Shown here: positions 39,101 to 45,918 of the stretch, piece by piece
Numbering within the stretch: the stretch's first letter is position 1
Layout of the letters: every line of letters begins with the position of its first letter
Assembly: GCA_012295275.1 (NCBI GenBank)
Contig: CM022679.1
Location: 30,391,654-30,455,653 of the forward strand
Source: Chrysomallon squamiferum
Taxonomy: Eukaryota; Mollusca; Gastropoda; Neomphalida; Peltospiridae
Direction: 5' to 3'
Length of the DNA: 64,000 nucleotides
Program-made: the position numbers and the translations under genes
The notes under the pieces: generated by a model
What the model saw: the letters and a program-made list of their open reading frames with translations, nothing else
The model's database searches: none
What the model was told of the DNA's origin: nothing

Positions 39101-39978
39101 TACATCAAAGAGGAATCTCAGGTACAACAGGAGAATGACCCCCCAGAGGAGCTCAGAGGCACCATGCAGGTACATAGATGTGTGTGATTGTGTATGTGTG
39201 AGTGTGTGTGTGTGAAAAAGAGAGAGAGAGAGAAAGCATGTGAATGGATACATTTACAGTAGTATACTGACTGGAAGTATACATATAATGCATCATATAT
39301 CTGTGAGTGTGTACAAATGTGTGTGTAATTTTAACATAATATTATTACAAAGAAGTGATAAATTAATTAATTATAAAAATGTTTAATGTTGGGATCAGTA
39401 AGAATACTGACAGACTTCAGAATATTAAACTTCCATTACAGAGAAAGATGTATAAGTAAGATGAGGTGGACATGATATTTTGAGGCTGGTATACCAGTTT
39501 TATGAATTCATTTGTTTATTTATCAGCTTGTTTCTTTCAAGAATTTACTTGTTTATTTACTAACACACTAGATATATATAGATATGTAAAGATTGTGTTT
39601 GTTTCTTTATGAAATTTCTTAAAAACCAGACCCTAACAAAGACAGAATTCCCAAGAAACCAAATGATTTCTGTGCATCCGTAATTTATTAAGTAGAGGAA
39701 TTTAAAACTTTGTTGATTTTTTTTCTTTGTTCTGACATTTTGGTTTTGAGAAGAATCACTGCTTGTTTGTTCATTTATTTGCTTACTTGTTATTGTTTAT
39801 TTTAATTATTTTTGTTACAATCAGTTTAGAGTTTTATACAAGTGCATATATTTTGCTGCCTATTTGTTTGGATGCTTATTTATTTATTTTTTTATTTCAG
39901 GACATTATTGACCAGTTCATGGAGAGTGAACCAGTAATTCCACAGATCAAGGATACCCACATGGATGATGATGTGTAA
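1927..39978 (+). CDS. Ank2-like: Giant ankyrin, C-terminal tail (3' part of gene, multi-exon)
   Basis: Ankyrins link integral membrane proteins to the spectrin skeleton; giant isoforms of neurons add a very long unstructured tail that reaches microtubules and organises axons. Model: join 1927-2983, 6104-6220, 8105-8149, 9579-21758, 22607-23074, 24713-24799, 25387-32946, 35757-35801, 37996-38059, 39037-39169, 39901-39978; 3827-3913 is optional. Every junction has GT/AG and matching phase. The identification rests on the post-death-domain tail: repeated LPDGTV / EDGTIV segments in the first exon, two giant Glu-rich exons, and the short closing exons that encode VVMKKEIHKKT, GDDGREETYIKEE and DIIDQFME before the stop. 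ANK repeats, ZU5, UPA and death domain are absent and must lie upstream. The tail sums to about 7,280 residues. The frame breaks once, near 2160. Placement of the giant exons after the death domain resembles insect Ank2-L/XL rather than vertebrate ankyrin-B/G. Paralogue assignment is not certain. Confidence 0.85.
3827..3913 (+). CDS. Ank2-like: Probable additional ankyrin cassette exon
   Basis: Acceptor ctctag ends at 3826 and a good donor cag/gtgaac follows 3913. Read in phase 1 the 87 nt are open and encode 29 residues including KRQVKKVTWMPG and HVEMTAG. The exon is phase 1-1 like all its neighbours, and its base composition is much less AT-rich than the surrounding intron. A shorter form ending at 3892 (ccag/gtcatg) would also keep phase. 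I do not recognise the peptide from a named family, so it stays a prediction; a transcript or conservation in a relative would decide. Confidence 0.5.
4030..4043 (+). promoter_or_regulatory. RFX X-box match in ankyrin intron
   Basis: The 14-mer GTTACCATGACAAC fits the RFX consensus RYYNYY-N(1-3)-RRNRAC at every position. It sits inside an ankyrin intron close to the probable cassette exon. Binding is inference; a perfect site can occur by chance. Confidence 0.3.
6104..6220 (+). CDS. Ank2-like: Ankyrin tail exon, 39 codons, phase 1-1
   Basis: Acceptor tttcag ends at 6103 after a T-rich tract; donor aaag/gttaga follows 6220. In phase 1 the exon is open over its whole length and encodes VDRFTDYTDTPVITVTED, then an acidic IPPDEDDYVAYFGIKVDRK. 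The length of 117 nt makes it removable without a frame change. It connects the DGTV exon with the micro-exon and the first giant exon. Confidence 0.8.
6221..8104 (+). other. Ankyrin intron
   Basis: AT-rich intron with AAT runs near 6440-6500 and A/T homopolymers. Acceptor-like sites near 6950, 6995 and 7225 open into frames that stop within a few codons in phase 1, so no further exon is called. Confidence 0.6.
8105..8149 (+). CDS. Ank2-like: Ankyrin micro-exon of 45 or 42 nt with tandem acceptor
   Basis: The acceptor region reads aagcag, a NAGNAG tandem site, so the exon can begin at 8105 or 8108. The donor cag/gtacag follows 8149. Phase 1-1 reading gives AASLEQDKDIYPDAAG with the flanking G completed by the next exon. 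The small size, matched phase, real splice signals and its placement between two clear tail exons support it. It looks like the 45-nt micro-exon at 35757, which has the same NAGNAG arrangement and an acidic peptide. Confidence 0.7.
8150..9578 (+). other. Ankyrin intron
   Basis: AT-rich intron without recognisable exon or element. An acceptor-like site ending at 8806 opens into a frame that stops after six codons. Confidence 0.6.
9579..21758 (+). CDS. Ank2-like: First giant ankyrin exon (12,180 nt, 4,060 codons)
   Basis: A single uninterrupted exon. The acceptor ends at 9578 (with further AGs at 9572 and 9575, all in frame) and the donor aag/gtagaa follows 21758; phase 1-1. No ATG start is needed because the frame is entered from the preceding exon. 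Residues about 1-1900 (9579-15250) are Glu/Lys-rich and charged; about 1900-3115 form the 16-residue tandem array; the rest is again acidic. Near the C-terminal end six spaced copies of a motif around SxDxxALxxALGL occur (20846-21512). Three copies of DTEIFLMQELQEEREI sit at 14843, 18968 and 19847, and two copies of DRFIDRKE near 20197 and 20290. Giant tails of this type are long flexible spacers that in flies bind and space axonal microtubules; that role is inferred here. Alternative inclusion is likely. Confidence 0.85.
12429..12497 (+). repeat. Short 15-nt coding tandem repeat (about 5 copies)
   Basis: Within the giant exon a 15-nt unit encoding EQEPA or EQEPT is repeated about five times with almost no divergence, so it is young. 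It keeps frame. Confidence 0.8.
14912..15001 (+). repeat. Perfect 45-nt tandem duplication in coding sequence
   Basis: Two identical 45-nt copies (14912-14956 and 14957-15001) each encode QESFLDTEILLTQQV. The absence of any difference indicates a recent duplication or gene conversion. Frame is kept. Confidence 0.9.
15253..18920 (+). repeat. 48-nt coding minisatellite array, about 65 units
   Basis: The consensus unit is 16 residues, YKEPVETEQYEQEPEE. A regular core runs from about 15330 to 18390, with decayed flanking units to about 15253 and 18920. Units vary in length by multiples of 3 nt (for example EYKEP without the extra Glu, or a shortened VLKYEQ unit at about 17995). Between about 17780 and 18180 the units are nearly identical and use TAT instead of TAC for the first Tyr, so this sub-block has been homogenised recently. 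A 138-nt higher-order step is visible between the two GTTTGAACAA sites at 17911 and 18049. The peptide is strongly acidic and likely disordered or helical; its function is unknown, probably a length spacer. Confidence 0.9.
20846..21512 (+). repeat. Six spaced copies of an ALGL-type motif in the ankyrin tail
   Basis: Copies: FTLVESHDNEQLARALGI, YTLVASQDQDALAKALEP, LMMQSLDQDALSEALGL, IIMMESMDSDAMSKALGL, LMMASHDSEAMSRALML and SMMESYDSEALTKALGL, spaced about 85-170 nt apart. The shared pattern is a hydrophobic head, an acidic Ser/Asp turn and a short helix-like A-L-G-L end. The first two are preceded by RPPSPS/T and have an aromatic-x-x-V core. Spacing by unrelated sequence suggests selection on the motif rather than simple tandem slippage. 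Confidence 0.75.
21759..22606 (+). other. Ankyrin intron
   Basis: AT-rich intron between the first giant exon and the 468-nt exon. No element or further exon is seen. Confidence 0.6.
22607..23074 (+). CDS. Ank2-like: Ankyrin tail exon, 156 codons, phase 1-1
   Basis: Acceptor aaccag ends at 22606; a consensus donor gaag/gtgagt follows 23074. The frame is open and encodes an acidic Ser/Gln-rich segment with IAIMQSLDQSSNNN, YAMVSSYEQIYQG and SFEELYTQAGITEVGHVG. The MQSLDQ and MVSSYEQ pieces resemble the hydrophobic head of the ALGL-type motif in the preceding giant exon. Length is a multiple of three. Read-through past the donor stops at 23136, which would give a short intron-retention end. Confidence 0.8.
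23075..24712 (+). other. Ankyrin intron with a possible MITE-like insertion
   Basis: Contains a purine-rich stretch (about 23237-23345), then the inverted-repeat-bounded segment 23718-24636. A strong acceptor-like site ending at 23639 leads in phase 1 to a stop after two codons, so it is not called as an exon. The rest is AT-rich and featureless. Confidence 0.55.
23718..24636. mobile_element. Possible decayed hAT-like non-autonomous element
   Basis: The 14-mer CAGGGCTTGAAAAA at 23718-23731 is the exact reverse complement of the 14-mer at 24623-24636, 919 nt end to end, with weaker inverted similarity continuing inward (TTGTCAA on both sides). Ends starting CAGGG are common in hAT elements. 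No transposase is encoded, and the 8-nt flanks do not match well as a target-site duplication, so the insertion is either old or the repeat is coincidental. Confidence 0.4.
24713..24799 (+). CDS. Ank2-like: Ankyrin tail exon, 29 codons, phase 1-1
   Basis: Acceptor gccag ends at 24712 after a T-rich tract; donor aaag/gtacac follows 24799. In phase 1 it encodes FESGKDAMDKLSTSSSE then VAQLEDVIDDKG. Length 87 nt keeps frame if skipped. It links the 468-nt exon to the second giant exon. Confidence 0.75.
24800..25386 (+). other. Ankyrin intron
   Basis: Short AT-rich intron; no further feature is seen. Confidence 0.6.
25387..32946 (+). CDS. Ank2-like: Second giant ankyrin exon (7,560 nt, 2,520 codons)
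   Basis: Acceptor catag ends at 25386, donor caag/gtactt follows 32946; phase 1-1 and fully open. The product is acidic and Ser/Thr-rich, with many SP/TP and DS sites, in contrast to the Glu/Lys-rich first giant exon. Internal repeats: a near-perfect triplicate of 81 nt (26400-26642); four copies of a SLxEFExxE motif (31129-31600: LLEFEKLEREV, LAEFERLEREI, LTEFDRNER, LAEFEQIEREI); four copies around SADSLELE (32044-32290). The C-terminal end becomes basic and helical (YNMIEWEAMKEAKRKAKLAE) followed by a Gln/Glu run. The composition suits a flexible cytoskeletal spacer with many phosphorylation sites; binding partners cannot be read from sequence. The in-frame sequence beyond the donor is intron. 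Confidence 0.85.
26400..26642 (+). repeat. Three near-identical 81-nt coding repeats
   Basis: Copies at 26400-26480, 26481-26561 and 26562-26642 each encode 27 residues starting KSETQQTFETAEQ and ending TETREEI. The first differs from the others by an E for Q change; the others are identical, so the expansion is recent. Frame is kept. Confidence 0.9.
31129..31600 (+). repeat. Four spaced SLxEFExxE motifs
   Basis: SSLLEFEKLEREV, SSLAEFERLEREI, SSLTEFDRNER and ASLAEFEQIEREI are spaced 110-170 nt apart and separated by dissimilar Ser/Asp-rich sequence. Conservation of the motif but not of the spacers suggests a short linear binding motif or a short helix under selection. Confidence 0.75.
32947..35756 (+). 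other. Ankyrin intron
   Basis: AT-rich intron. A loose, irregular repeat built around TTTTAAATGAAGAAATTT recurs between about 33448 and 33760. ATT microsatellites lie at about 34094-34139, AT runs near 34860 and 35570. Acceptor-like sites ending at 33121 and 33247 lead to early stops in phase 1. Confidence 0.55.
35757..35801 (+). CDS. Ank2-like: Ankyrin micro-exon of 45 or 42 nt with tandem acceptor
   Basis: The acceptor reads aagcag, again a NAGNAG site, so the start is 35757 or 35760; donor tcag/gtgcca follows 35801. Phase 1-1 reading encodes AAEGEGDLYEDSEDSG, strongly acidic. It resembles the micro-exon at 8105 in size, phase and acceptor type. Confidence 0.65.
35802..37995 (+). other. 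Ankyrin intron
   Basis: Contains a long ATT/ATTT microsatellite (about 36009-36132), T and A runs near 36438 and 36898, and a degenerate repeat of GAATGCTGTTTTAG-like sequence at about 37310-37490. The weakly open frame at 37430-37753 is hydrophobic and compositionally like translated T-rich intron; it is not called. Confidence 0.55.
37996..38059 (+). CDS. Ank2-like: Ankyrin tail exon, phase 1 to 2
   Basis: Acceptor gatag ends at 37995; donor ccag/gtaaat follows 38059. It encodes GSTDSHDGAPAAGRSTDTDTT and the first two bases of an Arg codon completed by the next exon. This is the first tail exon that is not phase 1-1, so it and the next two exons form the constant end of the tail. Confidence 0.75.
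38060..39036 (+). other. Ankyrin intron with decayed tandem repeat
   Basis: Between about 38226 and 38700 a roughly 100-130-nt unit recurs about five times in degenerate form; landmarks are ATTAGCAGCTAGTATTCTTTT and related segments at about 38270, 38377, 38457, 38520 and 38600. No exon is seen. Confidence 0.5.
39037..39169 (+). CDS. Ank2-like: Ankyrin penultimate exon, phase 2 to 0
   Basis: Acceptor tttag ends at 39036; donor cag/gtacat follows 39169. It encodes VVMKKEIHKKTIIGDDG, REETYIKEESQVQQEN and PPEELRGTMQ. The alternation of basic strand and DDGREE turn matches the closing C-terminal segment of invertebrate ankyrins and is the best family signature in the window. Confidence 0.8.
39170..39900 (+). 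other. Ankyrin last intron
   Basis: AT-rich, with a GT run directly after the donor (about 39177-39215) followed by GA repeats. No further exon is seen. Confidence 0.6.
39901..39978 (+). CDS. Ank2-like: Ankyrin last coding exon
   Basis: Acceptor tttcag ends at 39900. In phase 0 it encodes DIIDQFMESEPVIPQIKD, then THMDDDV and the TAA stop at 39976-39978. It ends the common C-terminus of all isoforms. Confidence 0.85.
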   Translation, partial: DIIDQFMESEPVIPQIKDTHMDDDV

Positions 39979-41354
39979 TCGCTATGACAACAGCCACACC
40001 ATTTCACTAAATACATTTTTCTGGTGCTTTCTTCTGCAACATGGAATGTCTACATTTTTCTTTTTTCCTTAAAAAGCTTGCCAGTGTTTTGTCTTGTTTG
40101 TGCATTTATTTTCGATGTAACTATCTATAAGGCATTCCTTTAAAAAGAAACAATAATAAATTTGTAATTTGTTCAGCACATAATGAATAAGAAAAGTAAT
40201 TTTTAAAATTATTTGTTTGTTGAGTTTTTGTAAAGTTAAAACATTTCAATAAAAATTGTTCATAGTATGTAGAATAATAATTTGTAAAATTATTATTTTA
40301 TATTATTATTAAATCCATTCTGATCCTCTCCCACCAATATTTTTTGGGGAATGAAGTTGTTGTAACCAAGATATATAATAACTGAACAAAAAACTAAAAG
40401 AAAAAGCAAGAAGCTGAATTATATCAAAAACTTGCTTTTTGGTTCCTTTCATGATGCTTATAGTTATTAACCCTAGTTGCTGTTCATGACTATACATATT
40501 CCCATTTAACCCTTTCACTGTGTACGAAGACTATTACCATTAACCCATTGACAGGAAATGATATTACAGTTGTGTAATAAATTAACTATGGAATGAGACT
40601 TTTGAAAATTCAAGAACTATAACCACGTTGGGAGACTTGACTATAAGACTTTCATTATAGAGACATTTACGAAAATTAAATTTTACTGAGCTCCATGATT
40701 ACTTTTATTTTGAAAGACTGAAAAAAAAAAAAAAAAGGTAATTTTTGATTATCAAAGACTAAGACTGAGAAGAAACTTGAAAATATATGGATGTTTTTCA
40801 AAATGTTCAACTATGTGTTGTTAACATTTTTACCTACAAAAATGACGACAAAAATATTGTCTGTATGTACTTTGAGAAGATGTTGACATATTTCTTTTTC
40901 TTCTGATAATCAATTAATTATTGATTTTATTAAAATTAATGTCATGTTCAATATTGTACAAATTATATACAACAGTTTAAGCTTGTTATTTAGTTTTACA
41001 ATTTTACTCTTAAATCAAACTGTTAATTTTTTATTTATTTTTTTTATGTCGTCTTCTTTTCCATGTTAAAATGATTATTTAATATATTAATAGTGAATAT
41101 TTTTGGGAGGAATATGAAAATAAGAATAATTTTGTATTCTTGTTTCAAATTAAGAATTTAAAAAAAAAATCTACATCAAACATTGCGCATATTCTATCAT
41201 TCTTTTGAGAACCACTTTAAAATGAAGATTTTTTTTTTTGTTGTACATACTAAAGATGCTTTGTCTTCTTTTTAAATTTGAATCTTGTTTATTCCAAAAA
41301 TAAATGTGATATGATACCATCCAAATATTTGATGAATCCGCTATTTTAAAAGAT

Positions 41355-41389
41355 TAATCCACTAATCCGCATCTTCAGTCGATTAATCC
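41355..41389 (+). promoter_or_regulatory. Cluster of three TAATCC sites
   Basis: TAATCC occurs at 41355-41360, 41363-41368 and 41384-41389. This hexamer is the core for K50 homeodomain proteins such as Otx, Pitx and Goosecoid. Binding is inference. Confidence 0.25.
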
Positions 41390-41522
41390 TAAAATGCTTA
41401 GTACATTATTGCACTAAATTGAATGGATATCATTTATCTTCTTTTTTTTTTTTTATTAAACATTTATGTAAATGATTCTTGTACCATTGTATTTATAGTT
41501 ACCTTTGTAATTAACATAATTT

Positions 41523-41576
41523 AAAATAGACCAAAGAAGACTTTTGTGGCCCCATTAGTCTGCTTTGGTCTATTTT
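41523..41576 (+). ncRNA. 20-bp stem-loop in the presumed ankyrin 3' UTR
   Basis: Arms 41523-41542 (starting AAAATAGACCAAAG) and 41557-41576 (ending CTTTGGTCTATTTT) are complementary with one mismatch around a 14-nt loop. The 54-nt hairpin is strong against the AT-rich background. It may be a 3' UTR structure, a pre-miRNA-like hairpin or a remnant of a tiny inverted-repeat element; the type ncRNA is tentative. Confidence 0.35.
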
Positions 41577-42165
41577 CCTTTCAATGAATGAATAATAATA
41601 TAAATTAAATTTGTTGTATTTGAAATGTGTCGATTTTCTTCAAATTTTTTCTTCACTTTTTTTTTTTTTTTTTTTTGATAAATCAAATATTGTATTTAAA
41701 AATATTGCTTCAGTGTTGCTACTTTTGAAATAAGAAATAATTTAAAAAATGTAATTGTTTTGAGAAGTTTGGACAACATGGGTTATGGGTATGACAATTA
41801 GTTTTTAATGTCTGAAGCGTATAGTTTATGTACACTTAGTAGACTAGTGGAGTTCTAGCCAGAACCACTGTTTACCCTCATATAACCTGTCTAGTGCCTG
41901 CTATTCAACTCTAGATGTAGAATATTCAGATATTATGATCTCGGAAAAGACGGAGCAATGTACTGTGTGTTGATTTGTTTTTTTTTTCATTTTGTATCGA
42001 GATCTAGGAGGCATTGTACCGATTCAGAAAAATAGATATTGTGGTTTTTGTGACCTGTGCACACATAATAAATGCTTTAGTATACAATTAACATGGCTGT
42101 CTTGTTGTTTGTTTAGTTGTCAGTTTTTTTCGTCGTGTGTGTGTGTGTGGAGTTATCATGAACAC

Positions 42166-42870
42166 AGGAACAGTATTTAACTGAGGGAGAATTATTTTAG
42201 AGGATGGAAAACAAGAGGACAATATCCAGCTATTAGGGGACTACACTGAACTTCATTAAATTTACATTAGAGTAGCATGGATTTATTAGAGAACACAATT
42301 ATTTATGAGGATGCTGAAAGGAGACATGGCAATGTCCAGCTATTGGGAGACTTCCATGATCTTCACTGAATGTATTTACATGGGATTAGCATTTAAATGA
42401 GATTTTGTTTAACAGGAAGGGTAAAACCAGGAGGGCATTATCCAGCTACTGGGGCAGTACTTTGAACTTCATGCAATAGGATTAAAGTACTTGTGGAATA
42501 ATATTTAATTAAGACATTAATTAGCTTTGAGAAGGATAAAAACAGAAAAAGCAGGGTCAGGCTAATAAGGGAAATTCATGGAACAGGATTAATTTACATT
42601 GGAACAGTATTTAATTAAGTCTTTAATGACTTATGGGGGTGCTGAAAACAGGCAATCAAAGCTGCTGGAAGACTACTATGAGCATCACAGGAACTGGAAT
42701 AGTATAAATTTTAAATGTAATTAGTTGAGTAAAGGGTGAAAAGAGAAATTAAGTGATATGTCCAGCAATTGGGATACTAACTACATATTACTGCATGGAT
42801 ATACACAAGTAGTATGAATATAATTAAGACAGTTATAAGGTGATAAAGAACTATCATGGCTATCAGTAGA
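42166..42870. repeat. Decayed minisatellite, about seven units of about 107 nt
   Basis: The landmark TCCAGCTATTRGGGGA recurs in degenerate form at 42225, 42335, 42441, 42556, about 42656, 42761 and about 42857, giving intervals of 110, 106, 115, 100, 105 and 96 nt. Between landmarks each unit shares TGAACTTCAT, a TTACATT block and a GGATTAG/TATTTAATTA block. Units differ by many substitutions and indels, so the array is old. Confidence 0.65.
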
Positions 42871-43780
42871 CAAATTTCAGTAAATAGTAATTAATCACAA
42901 GAACAGGTCAAATTAATTTGTTTTTGAAAATCCCAAGATATTAAACTAAATTATTACAATCATTATATCAAATTGGTTTGACAATGTGTAATGACATGAA
43001 AGTGAAAAACTGCCATCAGTGGTATAACAAGAACTCATATTTAAATTCTAGACACTAAATAAAATAATAGGCCAGCAACAAGTGGTTTTCAGGAATAAGT
43101 ATTTAAAAAGAATTATCTTCATTACTGTAACTACCTTCTTCCATGACAATAATAAAGATGGAGTTTGATGCTGCTTCAAGTGTTAAATCTATAATATTTA
43201 ACAAGTAATCAGATCTGTACTTTGTGAAACCATATAATACAAAATAGTAATTCAGATGACATGAAAATAATAAAAAAATTACATTTAAAAAAATAAATAA
43301 AATAATTAAAATAATAAATGGAATTCTGGGAAACCTGCCATAGAAAGAACAGATGCTATTTATGCAGTTGGATTCTAAATCATGTGTGAAGTTTAAACTA
43401 TAAACAGTATTAAGTTCACAGAATGGCAATACTTAAGAATAATATCCACAATTTTCAAAATCTAAAACACAGTTTCCATTTGTTGTTAGTTTTGTAACAT
43501 GGCTTACACGTTAAAGTACTGTAAAAACAATATTCTACATTTTAAATAAAAACAACAAAAATTGTTTTCCTACAAATTATAGCTTTCGAAATTTAATCAT
43601 TTGAACTTACACGAACCTGAAAGAGAAAATTAATACAAAGAAAGGATATTGGTCCCAAAATAAATAAATAAATAAATAAAATCACATCCGAAAATATTTT
43701 TTTAAAAAATAAAAAAAAAAAAAAAAAAAGAAGAAGAAGAAAAAAAAGATTTTTCTAAAACAGTTTCCTAAACATTTCAT
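42871..43780. other. Intergenic sequence
   Basis: AT-rich sequence between the ankyrin 3' end and the first glycosylase gene. Short ATAA/AAAT repeats at about 43280-43320 and 43661-43680 and an A-rich stretch at 43710-43750 are present. No gene is supported on either strand. Confidence 0.55.
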
Positions 43781-43799
43781 AAATGTGTAAAAGACTTTG

Positions 43800-44010
43800 T
43801 AAAACGATCGAACGCATTCAAGCAAACCGGAAGTAAAAGTAAACATTTAGGGGTGGTAAACACCGGTTTAGTTAAAAGTTATGTTATGATTTGTTACTTA
43901 AAGGTAATCGATCGGTGACTTTTGACATGCCACTGTGTTACTCTGCGAATCAATATTTCTTGATAAGTAAGGGCGGCACCTACTTGTGACAATAATGTTT
44001 TGATCTATGA
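43800..44010 (+). promoter_or_regulatory. Likely promoter / 5' UTR region of the first AAG gene
   Basis: CpGs, otherwise rare here, become frequent (ATCGAACGC, CACCGGT, ATCGATCGG, AAGGGCGG). An ETS-type site CCGGAAGT lies at 43827-43834. The coding start is preceded by an acceptor-like TTTCTAG near 44560, so an untranslated first exon spliced from about here is plausible. Confidence 0.35.
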
Positions 44011-44038
44011 AGGTAACATCTTTTTTCTTCTTTTTTTT

Positions 44039-44041
<3 letters not shown>

Positions 44042-44109
<68 letters not shown>
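44042..44109. repeat. (CT)n microsatellite upstream of the first AAG gene
   Basis: About 34 uninterrupted CT units. It is complementary to the (GA)n tract in the first intron of the gene, and both together bracket the first coding exon. Confidence 0.95.
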
Positions 44110-44114
<5 letters not shown>

Positions 44115-44371
44115 AATGTACATGAAATTATGTTTCTGTCATATTTTACTACATGGATAACGACGAATAAATCATGTCAAATGATTTTATAATCAAAATA
44201 ATTACATTTGTTCTTGCAAAAGCATAGACAGAACTGATAGATTAGCACTTTGTCACAGGCTCAGATGATCTGATTAGAAAAAAAATACAGAATCATTAAG
44301 GAATTGATGGACTGGGGAAAAAATCTCAATTCTGGAAACAAATATAATATAGATATATATTATAATATTTA

Positions 44372-44475
44372 GCGATGTCACTAGTTCTACCTCTACTATA
44401 ACTACTACTACCACTACTACTGCTAGTACTATTAGTACTACTACTATTAATAATAATAATAATAATAATAATGAA
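44372..44475. repeat. Trinucleotide-rich tract (CTA/TAC then AAT)
   Basis: Imperfect CTA/TAC repeats run into TAATAA repeats. A similar CTA/TAC tract lies at about 47302-47350 upstream of the second AAG gene, which fits a shared duplicated upstream region but could also be independent. Confidence 0.7.
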
Positions 44476-44579
44476 GGGACTTTGTCTACCCAGCTTTTTT
44501 CCTCAAATGTATTTTAAAATTTATTATTATTTTCTTAATGACATCTTTTAATTTCTAGTGATTTTAAATAACTGTTGAT

Positions 44580-44926
44580 ATGGATGGTGGACGTCTAGAT
44601 AGAGAATTCTTTGACAGAAATGGTGAATGTCTAAGCAGAGCTCTGATAGGTCAAATTTTGGTTCGTTTGTCTGAAGGGAAACGATTGGCTGGTCGTATTG
44701 TGGAGACTGAAGCATACTTAGGACATGTAGATAAAGCAGCCCATTCTTTCAAAGGACAGACAAATCGCAATGCTGCAATGTTTATGCAACCTGGCACTGT
44801 TTATGTTTACAATATATATGGAATGTACTGTTGCATGAACATATCCAGCCAAGGTATATTTTTAAAAAATATTTGAAACAACAGATTTAATTATTAGCTC
44901 TCTCTCTATATATATATATATATATG

Positions 44927-45022
<96 letters not shown>

Positions 45023-45775
45023 GGCTGATTAGGATATACAAAATCTCAAGAAGGCTTGCCTAGAATGCAAAAGCTTTATTCACTGCAATTACAAAGGAAT
45101 CTAACAATAGGAATCTAATATATGCAGAATATGTTTAAAAAAGAAAGAAAAGTAAAACAGCAACAAAAACATATTGTGTAACATGCATCTTACAAATGAA
45201 AGTCAAATTAGAGTGAAAATTGTTTTAGTGAAACTGTGTGTGTGTGTGTTATTAGTATGTGATTATATGATATAGTTAAAATAACTGATAAACCATTATA
45301 ACCATTGTTTGACCTCTAGTTATGAAATCAGTTACTTTATTTATTGAAATGTTTACAATACAAATAAATAAAAAATTCTGTATATTTATTTACTTGAGGT
45401 GAGGGTTGTGCTGTTCTCCTTCGAGCTTTGGAACCCGTTGAAGGGATAAAAGAAATGTCAAATTTCCGCTGGTCGAATCCAAAACCCGATTTCAAGGTCA
45501 AGGACTTGTGCAATGGTCCAGCAAAACTGTGTCAGTCACTGTCCATTTCAAAGGTGACATTTGACCAAAGGGATTTGGTTACCGATGACAACTTATGGGT
45601 GGAAAAAGGAGATGATTTCCCAGATTCTATGATAGTGCAGACAAAGAGGGTGAATGTGAAATATGCTAAGGAATGGTCGACAGAACCTCTGAGGTTTTAT
45701 ATCCTAGGCAACAAATTTGTGAGTGTGAGAGACAAAGAAGCAGAGAGACTGTGTGAAGAGAAATGTTCACTTTAA
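44580..45775 (+). CDS. MPG: Alkyladenine DNA glycosylase (AAG/MPG), single domain, 216 aa
   Basis: Removes alkylated and deaminated purines such as 3-methyladenine and hypoxanthine from nuclear DNA, the first step of base-excision repair. Exons 44580-44853 and 45399-45775 (donor caag/gtatat, acceptor ttgag; phase 1). The ATG has an in-frame TAA 15 nt upstream. Counterparts of the human catalytic and pocket residues are all present: E44 and Y46 in IVETEAYLG (human E125, Y127), H55 (H136), Y77 and Y80 in YVYNIYGMY (Y159, Y162), N87 in CCMNISS (N169), and the Arg of LLRALEP (R182). The domain continues through CNGPAKLCQSL and PLRFYILG to the end, so the protein is little more than the catalytic core; the N-terminal extension of human AAG is missing. 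A poly(A) signal lies at 46017-46022. A second, larger paralogue follows 2.6 kb downstream. Confidence 0.93.
44931..45018. repeat. (GA)n microsatellite in intron 1 of the first AAG gene
   Basis: About 43 GA units, preceded by CT and TA runs (44899-44927) that can fold with its beginning. It is the reverse complement in type of the CT tract at 44042. Confidence 0.95.
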
Positions 45776-45918
45776 AACATTCCTCTGTAATCTATGATGT
45801 TTTAAATTCTCCAAATTTATTTGTTTTTGATGAGAAGTACAAAATGAACACTTTTAAAGGGTGCTATGATAAGTGAAGTATATTTTGTGTATATAGCATT
45901 TTAGGGGTGATGATTTGT

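Larger units (their letters stand above)
39979..42090 (+). other. Probable ankyrin 3' UTR with several poly(A) signals
   Basis: AATAAA occurs at 40155-40160, 40248-40253 and 42067-42072. The last is followed within about 30-80 nt by strongly T/GT-rich sequence (TTGTTGTTTG and a GT run near 42135), a good downstream element, so the longest UTR may reach about 42090. It would include a 20-bp hairpin at 41523-41576 and a cluster of TAATCC sites at 41355-41389. Long 3' UTRs are common in neuronal transcripts; the exact end is inferred. Confidence 0.5.

Noticed and set aside
43103-43429. Minus-strand open frame of 108 codons in intergenic DNA
   Set aside because: Compositionally hydrophobic from AT-rich sequence; no upstream signals or recognisable family.
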